Shown here: positions 1-7,635 of the stretch, piece by piece | How positions within the stretch are numbered: the stretch's first letter is position 1 | How the letters are laid out: each line of letters begins with the position of its first letter | Assembly (NCBI GenBank): GCA_023429845.1 | Contig: JAEZCY010000207.1 | Location: 4,840-68,839 of the forward strand | Reading direction: 5' to 3' | DNA length: 64,000 bases | Source: Acidobacteriota bacterium | Lineage (GTDB): Bacteria; Acidobacteriota; Vicinamibacteria; Vicinamibacterales; Vicinamibacteraceae | Notes under the pieces: model-generated | Database searches by the model: none | What the model saw: the letters and a program-made list of their open reading frames with translations, nothing else | Told to the model about the DNA's origin: nothing | Position numbers and translations under genes: made by a program

Positions 1-204
1 CCCGAGCCGATGACCACGGCCAAGCTCCCGTGCCAGCCACCACCGTCGGTCGCTGCCATGCCCCCTGCAGCGCGCCTGCGCTTCGGCGTCCCCGGCACGG
101 CCGCGCGTGGTCGCCATCTGCGTCGCGCGTGGCAGGCGCTGCCTCGGGCCCCGATGTGGCCACTCGTCACCTGGATCCCTTCGACTGCTGGAGGTCGCAT
201 TGCC

Positions 205-1587
205 ATGACCCACCTGGAACTGCTCGACGTGAGCACGCAGATCGAGGACGCGCGGCGCGACGACGAGGCACTGCTCGTCGGGTGTCGGGCAGCGCGCCAG
301 CACACTCGCGCTGACCACGCGGCCATCGTGTCGGTTGCGGGCGCACTCCCGGAAGTTGTGGCCAGCGACGGCCCACCAGGCGACTCGCCGGCCGCATGGC
401 GACACCTGTGCCGCGACGAAGGACCGCGCGAGCTGGTCTCGTCGTCTGGGTGGCACACGGCCGCGCGGCACGTTCGCGACGACGGCGCGAGCGTGTGGGT
501 GTGCGGTCGATGGGCGACGCGGGAGCAGGGAGGCGGCGTCTGCGAACTGCTGTCGGTGTTTGCCCGGCTCGTGGCGCCCCGCGTGTGCGCGGTCCCGCCA
601 CGCCGGCCCGGCGCTGCCGGACTCGAAGAGACGCTCGTCGGCTCGAGCACGGTGATGCACGACGTGCGAGCACAGATCGCGCTTGCCGCACGTGCGCCCT
701 TCCCGGTCCTGATTCGCGGCGAGAGCGGTTGCGGCAAGGAACTCGCGGCGCGGGCCATCCACGCGCTCGGCCCACGTCGGCATCGGCGCTGCGGCGCCAT
801 CAACTGCGCGGCGCTTCCCGACGACCTGATCGAATCCGAACTGTTCGGACATGTCCGCGGCGCCTTCACGGGTGCGGCGACCGACCGCGCCGGGTTGTTC
901 GACGATGCCGACGGGGGCACGCTGTTCCTGGACGAGGTGGGGGAACTCGGCGCGCGGGCGCAGGCGAAGCTCCTGCGTGTGCTGCAGGACGGCGAAGTGC
1001 GTCGGGTCGGGGAGAACCACGCGCGCCGGGTGGACGTGCGGGTGATAGCGGCCACGAACCTGTCGCTGGAGGACGCCGTGCGGCGCGGCGCCTTCCGCGC
1101 GGATCTGTTCTACCGGCTCGACGTTGTCCGCGTGCGCATGCCGGCGTTGCGGGAGCGGCGCGAGGACATCCCGCTGCTGGCGCGGCACTTCTGGCGCGAA
1201 TGCACGGCGCGCCTCGGCAGCCGGGCGCGTCTCGAGGGGCGCCCGCTCGACCTGCTCACCCGCTACGACTGGCCCGGCAACGTCCGTCAATTGCAGAACA
1301 TCCTCGCTGCACTCGCCGTCCGTGCGCCCGTGCAGGGTCGGGTGAGCGTCGACGACCTCCCTCCGGAGGTGCGACACGCCGATCGCGACGGTGCGTACAC
1401 GGGCCGCGGCGGACTCGACGCAGCACGCCGTGAGTTCGAGGCGACCTACGTCCGCGACGCACTGTCGCGCGCCGGCGGTCGGCCCTCGATGGCCGCCCGC
1501 GACCTTGGCGTCACCCGTCAGGGGTTGAGCAAGCTCGTACGGCGCCTCGGGCTCGACGAGCAGCGTGCGGGTCCCCGGGTGCCGTAG
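205..1587 (+). CDS. Sigma-54-dependent transcriptional activator (bacterial enhancer-binding protein)
   Basis: The protein (460 aa from this start) activates sigma-54 RNA polymerase by ATP hydrolysis. It has an N-terminal, possibly GAF-like sensor region (about residues 1-140) and no receiver domain with a clear phosphorylatable Asp. The AAA+ domain has a Walker A GESGCGKE (172-179), the sigma-54 contact loop GAFTGA (219-224) and a Walker B TLFLDE. A Fis-type helix-turn-helix follows at the C-terminus (ARDLGVTRQGLSKLVRRLGL). The frame stays open upstream to an ATG at 10, but the ATG at 205 is preceded by a GGAGG-like site and begins the conserved-looking part. No target promoter is visible here, so its regulon is unknown. 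Confidence 0.85.
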   Translation: MTHLELLDVSTQIEDARRDDEALLVGCRAARQHTRADHAAIVSVAGALPEVVASDGPPGDSPAAWRHLCRDEGPRELVSSSGWHTAARHVRDDGASVWVCGRWATREQGGGVCELLSVFARLVAPRVCAVPPRRPGAAGLEETLVGSSTVMHDVRAQIALAARAPFPVLIRGESGCGKELAARAIHALGPRRHRRCGAINCAALPDDLIESELFGHVRGAFTGAATDRAGLFDDADGGTLFLDEVGELGARAQAKLLRVLQDGEVRRVGENHARRVDVRVIAATNLSLEDAVRRGAFRADLFYRLDVVRVRMPALRERREDIPLLARHFWRECTARLGSRARLEGRPLDLLTRYDWPGNVRQLQNILAALAVRAPVQGRVSVDDLPPEVRHADRDGAYTGRGGLDAARREFEATYVRDALSRAGGRPSMAARDLGVTRQGLSKLVRRLGLDEQRAGPRVP

Positions 1588-1679
1588 CCGCGGCTCGTTG
1601 CGCCGCGTCGCACGTTGGGTCAGTCGAGAGGGCTCTTCGTCGTCGCGCGGTGGCCGGCCCGGCTTCCCTGGGAGGAAAG

Positions 1680-1707
1680 GGAACAATTCGGCAGTTGCGG
1701 TGTCCAA
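1680..1707 (+). promoter_or_regulatory. Candidate ECF-type (RpoE-like) promoter for the downstream sigma operon
   Basis: GGAACAA at 1680-1686, then 16 bases, then TCCAA at 1703-1707. This resembles the GGAAC(TT)-N16-TCnAA architecture recognised by RpoE-like ECF sigma factors. It lies about 35 bases upstream of the sigma gene, which fits autoregulation. Assignment is by motif only. Confidence 0.5.
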
Positions 1708-1741
1708 CCAGACATCGGTACGCTCAGGAGGTGACTGCAGG

Positions 1742-2356
1742 GTGGCAGGTGAGATCTCGATGAAACCCGTCACGCTCGACTGGGCGGGCGTCAGCGATGC
1801 GGAGGCGGCGCTCGTGACGCGGTGCCTGGCGGCCGATGAGTGCGCCTGCACCGAGCTGGTGGAGACGCACCAGCGCATGGTCTTCCAGCTGGCGTTCCAC
1901 CTGCTTGGAGACAAGGAAGAAGCGCTCGACCTGTCGCAGGACGTCTTCCTCACGGTCTTTCGCATGCTGGACCGGTTTCGTGGGCAGTCCGCGCTCCGCA
2001 CCTGGATCTACCGCATCGTCGTCAACCAGGCGCGCAATCGGCAGCGCTGGTGGCGCCGCCGCTACCAGTCCGCGCAGGTGCCCCTCGACGTACACGTGTC
2101 CGAACACGGAGAGCTGGCGTCGCCGTCTGATGACTGCGGCCCCGAGCGCCTGCTGTGCCAGAAGGAACAGGCCGACCGCGTGTGGGACGCGCTCCGTGAA
2201 CTGCCGTTCGACCAGCGCACCGCGCTGGTGTTGCGCGAGATCGACGGGCTCAGCTACGAGGAAATCGGCTATTCGCTGAACGTCGCCGTCGGCACGGTGA
2301 AATCGCGGCTGGCGCGGGCGCGCCAGCTCCTCCGGGCGGAGTTGCAACGATCATGA
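1742..2356 (+). CDS. ECF RNA polymerase sigma factor (RpoE-like)
   Basis: A 204-residue sigma-70 family protein of the extracytoplasmic function type. Region 2 shows LLGDKEEALDLSQDVFLTVF and the -10-reading RTWIYRIVVNQARNRQRW. Region 4 shows LPFDQRTALVLREIDGLSYEEIG followed by the VAVGTVKSRLARAR helix-turn-helix. The GTG at 1742 is chosen because a strong AGGAGGTGA (1726-1734) lies 7 bases upstream; an in-frame ATG at 1760 is the alternative. Its stop overlaps the start of the zinc-finger anti-sigma gene (ATGA), the usual pairing for membrane-stress signalling. The upstream GGAAC/TCCAA motif suggests that it transcribes its own operon. Confidence 0.92.
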   Translation: MAGEISMKPVTLDWAGVSDAEAALVTRCLAADECACTELVETHQRMVFQLAFHLLGDKEEALDLSQDVFLTVFRMLDRFRGQSALRTWIYRIVVNQARNRQRWWRRRYQSAQVPLDVHVSEHGELASPSDDCGPERLLCQKEQADRVWDALRELPFDQRTALVLREIDGLSYEEIGYSLNVAVGTVKSRLARARQLLRAELQRS

Positions 2357-3153
2357 CGTCGAGTGGCTGTGCGTCGGTTTCCGGGAAGCTGTCGGCATTC
2401 CGTGACGGGGAGCTGCCCGCGGCCGAGCACATCGAGGTCGGTCAGCACCTGCACGGCTGCGGCGCCTGCCGTGCCGAGCTCGATCAGCTCGACGAATTGG
2501 GGAACCTGCTCCGGGGCGGCGGCGCATTGACGTCTGCGGCAATCGCGGACGAGCCGGCGCGCCGCGGGCTGGCCGGTGCGGTCGTCAGCCGAGTGTTGGC
2601 CGAGCAGCAGCAGTCCTGGCCGGTCCGGGCCCAGGCAGCCTTCGAGGACATGCACCTCGTATGGGCCGGCCTGTGTGCCACCGCGGCGGTCGTGGTGTGC
2701 GCTGGCCTGGCCGCGGGGATCGTCCTGCTGGCTCCGGCCGATCAGCGTGGCGACTCGTTGCGGGCGATGGTGGCCATGCTGTCGTCGCCGGGCACCGATC
2801 GCGATCCACTGCCGCTCGCGCCAGGCGTGCAGGCGCCGCGTGTGTCGGCGGAAGCGATCACGCCGCTGATGCTCGCCAACGACCTCACGCTGTCGCGGCA
2901 CGAGGAAGTGGAACTCGCGATTTCTGCCGTGGTGACGCGCGAGGGGCGCGTCGAGCGCACACGGCTGCTCGAAGGCACGCCGAACTCCGCACTCGTGCAG
3001 TCGCTGGAGGACGTCGCCCGCTTTCAGCCGGCGAGCCGTGCCGGTACGCCCGTCGCCGTGAGCCTCGTCTGGCTCGTGAGCCACACGACCGTCCGGCCCG
3101 ACATCGTGAAGCCGCAGTCCGCGCGGCGGCTGCCCTCCGACATCTCGACGTAG
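2353..3153 (+). CDS. Membrane anti-sigma factor with zinc-binding domain and TonB-C-like tail
   Basis: A 266-residue partner of the preceding ECF sigma factor, overlapping it by 4 bases. The N-terminus has the ZAS/zf-HC2 signature HxxxCxxC (H32, C36, C39), which in this family clamps the sigma factor. One transmembrane helix lies at about 103-127. The region beyond it (about 186-247) has the pattern of a TonB C-terminal domain: a strand, EGRV, then FQPASRAGTPV and a final hydrophobic strand. That region would sit in the periplasm. The zinc finger and topology are visible in the sequence; the TonB-C similarity is my reading of the pattern and needs a profile search. Confidence 0.85.
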   Translation: MTSSGCASVSGKLSAFRDGELPAAEHIEVGQHLHGCGACRAELDQLDELGNLLRGGGALTSAAIADEPARRGLAGAVVSRVLAEQQQSWPVRAQAAFEDMHLVWAGLCATAAVVVCAGLAAGIVLLAPADQRGDSLRAMVAMLSSPGTDRDPLPLAPGVQAPRVSAEAITPLMLANDLTLSRHEEVELAISAVVTREGRVERTRLLEGTPNSALVQSLEDVARFQPASRAGTPVAVSLVWLVSHTTVRPDIVKPQSARRLPSDIST

Positions 3154-3157
3154 CGGC

Positions 3158-5410
3158 TTACTTCAACCGAACTTCCAGCGTCGCCAGGTTGGCGAGGCTG
3201 TCGGTTGCCCGAAGGACGATCGGGCCGTCGCCCAGATCTGCCGTCGGCACCGTGAAGCGCTCACGCAGGCCGTCCAGCACGCCATCGTCCGGAAACACCG
3301 CACGCCATTGACCGTCGGCGAGCAGCACATCGACGCGCTCCAGCGTCGAGACGGCGTCAACCACTTCGAATGAGAACGTCGCCGGCGACGCCGCTGCGGC
3401 GCGGGACTTGACGTTGGCCGGCGGTGTCCTGTCGGTGCGCTGGACACTTGCGCCGTCGAGCACGCGGATCACGGGAGGGGTGTTGTCGATGGTGATCGGG
3501 CCCGCTTCGCGCTCGGCCTGCAGGGCGGCGCCGGCCGGGTTCGCACGCGCATCGCTGGCGACGACGCGCACGAGATAGCGGGCGTCGGGCAGCAACGAGG
3601 TGTCCCAGGTATACACGCTGCCCACCAGGTCCTTGGCGAGCAGGCGCCACTCGGCCGTGCCCGTCCGCCGCAGCCACACCTGGTAGCGGAGATCGTCCTT
3701 GTCAGGGTCGGTCGCGTCCCATTGAAACGTCTGGAAACCCTTCTGGAACAGGCGGCGGCCCACGGCAGCCGAGGTGCTGGTCGGCGTTGCGGCCGCAATC
3801 GCCTGGTCACGCGCTGGTGCGGGCGTCGTCGAAAGAAAACCTGCGAGGTCCGGCGGTTCCTGCGTGCCGAATGGCTGCTGGAAGACCACGCCTGCCGGAT
3901 GCACCGTCAGGTTGGTCAGGCGCGGCCGCTGATTGCGCGGCAGGTAGGTGAGCGTGACGCCGTCGATGGTCGACGCGCCCGCCAGCTCGATCTTCAATTG
4001 CAGGTAGCGGGCCGCGGGGCTGCCGACGCGCAGCACGCCCTCGTCCGTGCGCACCGGCGTCCAGTCGGCCCACGTCTCGTCCGGCGTGGACGTGTTGCCG
4101 CTGCGGGTGGCGAAGCCGACGGTGCTGCGGGAGGGCTGGTCGCCCTCCCAGCGCACCAGGCCCCAGCTGGCCCCAGTCGTGGCGTCCTTCACTTCGGACG
4201 TGTACGTCCCCTTGGCGGCTGCGTTGGCCGACAGCGCCAGAATCTTTCCGGGATTGGACGCCGTGATCAGGTATCCGTCACCGCTCGGCACGATGCGTGT
4301 GAGCTGCCGTGCGGGCAACTGGGCGATGCGTGCCGTGCGCACCGGTTCACCCTCGAGCGCATAGACGACGCCGTTGTCGGCAGCGACGAGGATGCGCCCT
4401 GCGGGGGAGACGGTGATGTCGAACGGCAGTTCGCCTGTCGCTTCCCAGTAGGTGTCCACCAGTCCGTCGGGGCCCAGCCGGTAGACCGCGCCCTTGGGGG
4501 CGCCGCTGGTTGCGGCCGTCGGGGCAGGGTTGGCCGTTGCCGGGCTCACCGTCATCGCGTCGCCGATCGCCACGATGGTGACCTCGGTGGTCACCTGCGG
4601 CGTGAGCGTCGTTCCCGGCGGCGGGGCCGGCGTGGTGGCGCCGGCCGACGTGCCGGGCGACACGGCGAGCACCCACGTCGCGCCGTCCGCACCAGGGCGA
4701 ATCGCCTGCACCTGCGTGTAGGGACCGTCAAGCAACGCGAATGCCTTGCCCCCCGCTGGCACCCGATACAGTCGGCCGGGGCTGTCGGTGCCGACGAGCA
4801 CGTCGCCGTTGTCGCTGACGCTGAGCGCCGTGACGTTGGCCGCGGCGCTCTCGAAGATCTTCGTGGACGTGCCGCCGTCGCGGGCGACGCGGTACACGCG
4901 CCCCTTGCCGCCCGTGGCGACGTACACCTGCTGCTGCCGATCCACGGCGAGCGCCCACACGTACGTGTCCTCGGGGTCGAAGAACACCGTGGCCGTGCCG
5001 TCCCGAGCCACCCGGTACACCTTGCCGTCGGGGGAGGTGGCGGCCAGCAGCGCGTCGCCGTGCCAGGCGACCGCATGGACCTGCAGGTCGTCGCTGTCCC
5101 AGTGCACGCGCGTCTGGTCGCCCTTCGAGGCGAGCACCTGCCCCTCGTTGCCGCTGCCGACGTACAGCGTGCCGTCGGGCGCCAGGGCCGCGGACCACAG
5201 GGCGGGGGAGGGCTCCTCGTGGAGCACGCGCACCGCGGGGCCCAACGTGAGGCGTCCCTCGCGCGTGACGGCCACCTGCTCGCCGTGTCCGGCCATCCAG
5301 TGTTCGCTGCTCGTGATCTCCCAGCGTGACGGACCTGCGGCGCGAACGGGCAGCGAAGCCATGGCGGCGACGGCAGCCATGACCAGGAACAGGCGATGCC
5401 TATGTGTCAT
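3158..5410 (-). CDS. Exported beta-propeller-like protein of unknown function
   Basis: A 750-residue protein with a clear signal peptide (MTHRHRLFLVMAAVAAMASL, cleavage near AAG). The first half is built of repeating blade-like units such as GDVLVGTDSPGRLYRV and GKVYRVARDGTATVFF, typical of WD40/NHL-like propellers. A Pro/Thr/Ala-rich linker follows. The C-terminal half has an Ig/fibronectin-like part (YQVWLRRTGTAEWRLLAKDLVG) and a DNTPPVIRVLDG segment common in extracellular beta-sandwich domains. The ATG at 5410 is preferred over an upstream in-frame start because it begins the signal peptide. The gene lies 7 bases downstream of the S55 peptidase gene, so the two are probably cotranscribed. 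No catalytic motif is seen. Confidence 0.7.
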   Translation of the reverse strand: MTHRHRLFLVMAAVAAMASLPVRAAGPSRWEITSSEHWMAGHGEQVAVTREGRLTLGPAVRVLHEEPSPALWSAALAPDGTLYVGSGNEGQVLASKGDQTRVHWDSDDLQVHAVAWHGDALLAATSPDGKVYRVARDGTATVFFDPEDTYVWALAVDRQQQVYVATGGKGRVYRVARDGGTSTKIFESAAANVTALSVSDNGDVLVGTDSPGRLYRVPAGGKAFALLDGPYTQVQAIRPGADGATWVLAVSPGTSAGATTPAPPPGTTLTPQVTTEVTIVAIGDAMTVSPATANPAPTAATSGAPKGAVYRLGPDGLVDTYWEATGELPFDITVSPAGRILVAADNGVVYALEGEPVRTARIAQLPARQLTRIVPSGDGYLITASNPGKILALSANAAAKGTYTSEVKDATTGASWGLVRWEGDQPSRSTVGFATRSGNTSTPDETWADWTPVRTDEGVLRVGSPAARYLQLKIELAGASTIDGVTLTYLPRNQRPRLTNLTVHPAGVVFQQPFGTQEPPDLAGFLSTTPAPARDQAIAAATPTSTSAAVGRRLFQKGFQTFQWDATDPDKDDLRYQVWLRRTGTAEWRLLAKDLVGSVYTWDTSLLPDARYLVRVVASDARANPAGAALQAEREAGPITIDNTPPVIRVLDGASVQRTDRTPPANVKSRAAAASPATFSFEVVDAVSTLERVDVLLADGQWRAVFPDDGVLDGLRERFTVPTADLGDGPIVLRATDSLANLATLEVRLK

Positions 5411-5417
5411 GTAACGG

Positions 5418-7274
5418 TTACGGAACGAGGGGAGTGATCGGGATGGTGCGCTGCCCGGTGGCGACGGCGTCGGCGGGAAGCTCCCACTCACCGAGCACGT
5501 CCTGATCGAGGCTCGTGGACACCACGCCGGGCGACGCGCCGAGCACCGTGATCACCGTGCCGGGCAGCGCGGGCAGGTCGTGCCCGTTGACGACGGAGCC
5601 GGCGGCCGACCGCGTCAGCCGCACGTACCAGCGATCACCACGCCGTCCGTCGTTGAGGAGCTTCACGAGTTCTTCGATGCTGCGCGCCTGCTCCATCGAC
5701 CGGCGACGGCCTTCGAGCTGTGCGAGCGACGCCCCGTCGATGATCTGCAACTGCAGCGGCCCCTGCGCCGTGGCGGGAATCGGCACCTGCAGCTTGTGCA
5801 ACTGGGGTGCGCTCCGGAAGTTCCGCGTCTCGACCATCAGGGTGACGGTGTCGCCGGCGCGTGGACGTGGCTCGGCAATCCAGGCGCGCGCGAGTCGCGT
5901 GGATCGCTGCCGCTCGTCGGTCTCGACCTCGAGCGCAATCCGGCCGACCTCGGGCTTGCCCAGATCGCTCCGGAGCACGGCGGCCAGCGGTGCGGCCAGT
6001 GACGCGGCGGCGCTCACAACCGCGCTGTCGCCGCCGAACACGTCATCCAGGCGCAGCGTCGCGTCACCCACAGCGGCGGTGCCCTTCACGCGAATCGTGG
6101 AGACACCGACCTCCCGCTGGTAGGACTGCAGGACGTTGGCCACCGACGCGAAGAGGATGAGCGGTGAGAACAGCTGGTCCTCGGCCATCTCGAACGCAAA
6201 CGCACGAGCCGGCCTGCCGGTGGCGAGCAATGACACCGACACGGGAATCGTGCGTGGCCGAACCCCGAGCGTGCCGGCGATCGCCGTGGCGCGATCCTGG
6301 TCCATCACCCCGAGCACCTCGCCCAGCTGCGCGAGCTTGATGGAGTTGAGCAGGCTGGGGATCACCGCCACCACGTGTGCCCGCGTCATGGGCATCTGGG
6401 CCGGGCCCAGATTGAAGAAGGGATGGCCGAATGCGAGCACCCGCTTGCCATCGACGCTCGTGACCGTGCCGGTGGCGCCGAGCGACAGGTCGCCGCGCGC
6501 CAGGCTCACGCCGACAGCGTCGCCCGGCTGGAGCGTCGCATCTCCGACGACTGCGTCAGGGGCCGGCGCACCGGCGCCCACGGACGCGGGCACGAATCCC
6601 GCGGCGGTGAAGGTGTCGGCGAGCCAGTTGCCGACCGGTGTGGAGAACCCGCCCATCGACAATGGCGTGGCGATGGGCCGAAGCATCGGAGCGGCCGTGG
6701 CATCGAGCCCCAGACGGGCAAGGTCGTTGCCGCCCACGGCGATGCCCGCCGCGCCTGGAATCGAATCGAGGAACGCCTGACGCAGCGCCGCCGGGGTCAG
6801 TGGCGTGTCGAGCGGGAGGGCTGCCACGGGGCGCACCGTGCTCGCCAGGCCCGGAGCGGTGGCGTCGGTCATCTCCGCTATCGGCGTGATCCCGGCGATC
6901 GGCTCCTTGGCGAACTGGCCCATGGAGTAGGCCACAGCGCCGACCAGGCGGCCGTCGATGTACACCGGGCTCCCGCTCATGCCGGCGATGACACCCGTGT
7001 GCTCGAGTCCGGCGCCCTCGAGACGCGCAAGGATCACCTGGCGTTTTGCGCCGATGACGCCATCGAGCACGCCGAGCACATGGGCCTTGAAGGTCACCCG
7101 CTCGCCGCCGCCCATGCGCGTCACGCCTTCGCCGACCTGGCCCGGGCGAATCTCCGATACGGGAAAGCTGCTCATGCGGGCCGGCAGCGGCGCGATGCAC
7201 AGGCCGAGGACCAGGCAGGCCGCAAGGACGGTGCGGAGCGGGCGAGCAGGCACGGAAGGCGCGGGAGCAGTCAC
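5418..7274 (-). CDS. SpoIVB-family (S55) serine peptidase domain protein
   Basis: About 618 residues. An N-terminal signal or anchor helix (TVLAACLVLGLCIAPLPA) is followed by an S55 domain with GMSGSPVYIDGRLVGAVAYS. The Ser in GMSGSP is the predicted nucleophile. GITPIAEM and KRVLAFGHPFFNLG also fit the family. In Firmicutes SpoIVB cleaves a regulator during sporulation, but this organism shows no sporulation genes here, so the substrate is unknown. The long C-terminal region is not assigned. The GTG at 7274 is preferred because it gives a normal signal peptide; a TTG at 7334 is an alternative. It is probably the first gene of a two-gene unit with the propeller protein. Confidence 0.75.
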   Translation of the reverse strand: MTAPAPSVPARPLRTVLAACLVLGLCIAPLPARMSSFPVSEIRPGQVGEGVTRMGGGERVTFKAHVLGVLDGVIGAKRQVILARLEGAGLEHTGVIAGMSGSPVYIDGRLVGAVAYSMGQFAKEPIAGITPIAEMTDATAPGLASTVRPVAALPLDTPLTPAALRQAFLDSIPGAAGIAVGGNDLARLGLDATAAPMLRPIATPLSMGGFSTPVGNWLADTFTAAGFVPASVGAGAPAPDAVVGDATLQPGDAVGVSLARGDLSLGATGTVTSVDGKRVLAFGHPFFNLGPAQMPMTRAHVVAVIPSLLNSIKLAQLGEVLGVMDQDRATAIAGTLGVRPRTIPVSVSLLATGRPARAFAFEMAEDQLFSPLILFASVANVLQSYQREVGVSTIRVKGTAAVGDATLRLDDVFGGDSAVVSAAASLAAPLAAVLRSDLGKPEVGRIALEVETDERQRSTRLARAWIAEPRPRAGDTVTLMVETRNFRSAPQLHKLQVPIPATAQGPLQLQIIDGASLAQLEGRRRSMEQARSIEELVKLLNDGRRGDRWYVRLTRSAAGSVVNGHDLPALPGTVITVLGASPGVVSTSLDQDVLGEWELPADAVATGQRTIPITPLVP

Positions 7275-7371
7275 GGAAGCACGGCCGGACAAGATGCGTC
7301 GGTTATGACACGCGGCCGGAAGGGGGTCAAGCAAGCCTGCGGCACGCGCGCGTCATATCGTTGGACGCCCG

Positions 7372-7400
7372 TTGACGATGTTCGGACGAGTCTGATAGCG
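7372..7400 (+). promoter_or_regulatory. Candidate promoter of the trp/aro operon
   Basis: TTGACG (7372-7377) followed after 17 bases by ATAGCG (7395-7400, within TGATAGCGT). The -35 is strong and the -10 weak. Initiation would fall a few bases before the leader peptide ATG at 7413. Confidence 0.5.
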
Positions 7401-7412
7401 TCTGCTACCGAC

Positions 7413-7523
7413 ATGCGGGGCTTTGCCGCGTTCTCCTTCGTCGCTGGGCAGTCCATCCACGCTCCGGTTACGGGTGCGTATTGGTGGTGGTACAGCTCCA
7501 ACGCCGAGGGGGCGGCCGTCTAG
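7413..7523 (+). CDS. trpL: trp operon leader peptide (attenuation peptide)
   Basis: A 36-codon ORF whose only evident role is to be translated as a sensor. Codons 23-27 read Tyr-Trp-Trp-Trp-Tyr, with the tryptophan codons at 7482-7490, and three Phe codons lie near the start. A ribosome stalled on the Trp codons would stop short of 7503 and leave the antiterminator half (7503-7514) free. A ribosome reaching the stop codon at 7521 would cover that half. The ORF ends 38 bases before a strong intrinsic terminator and about 110 bases before aroDE. No clear Shine-Dalgarno site is seen; the transcript may be nearly leaderless. Confidence 0.85.
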   Translation: MRGFAAFSFVAGQSIHAPVTGAYWWWYSSNAEGAAV

Positions 7524-7573
7524 CCGCACGTCGACCAGCACAGATTCTCCGGAATCCCTGGCGCCCCTTCGGC
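7503..7573 (+). promoter_or_regulatory. Antiterminator pairing of the trp attenuator
   Basis: Bases 7503-7514 (GCCGAGGGGGCG) can pair with 7562-7573 (CGCCCCTTCGGC) over 12 consecutive positions with a single G-U. The right half is also the left arm of the terminator stem, so the two structures exclude each other. The left half lies in the last codons of the leader peptide, where a translating ribosome would mask it. Confidence 0.8.
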
Positions 7574-7595
7574 CTCCGCCGATGGGGCGTTTTTT
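7562..7595 (+). terminator. Rho-independent terminator (attenuator) before aroDE
   Basis: CGCCCC-TT-CGGC, loop CTCC, GCCG-AT-GGGGCG, then six T residues (7590-7595). The stem is nearly continuous with one T-T mismatch. It stands between the leader peptide and aroDE. Confidence 0.88.
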
Positions 7596-7635
7596 GTTTG
7601 TCCGGATGCGCACGCGGAACCCGGAAGTCCGAAAG

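Noticed and set aside
5418..7274. Evidence for sporulation
   Set aside because: The S55 domain alone does not imply sporulation, and no other sporulation genes are present in the window.
7423..7635. N-terminal extension of the AroDE frame through the attenuator
   Set aside because: The sequence is Arg/Ser/Pro-rich and unlike any dehydroquinase start. The DNA is explained by leader peptide, antiterminator and terminator, and conserved coding begins at 7636.
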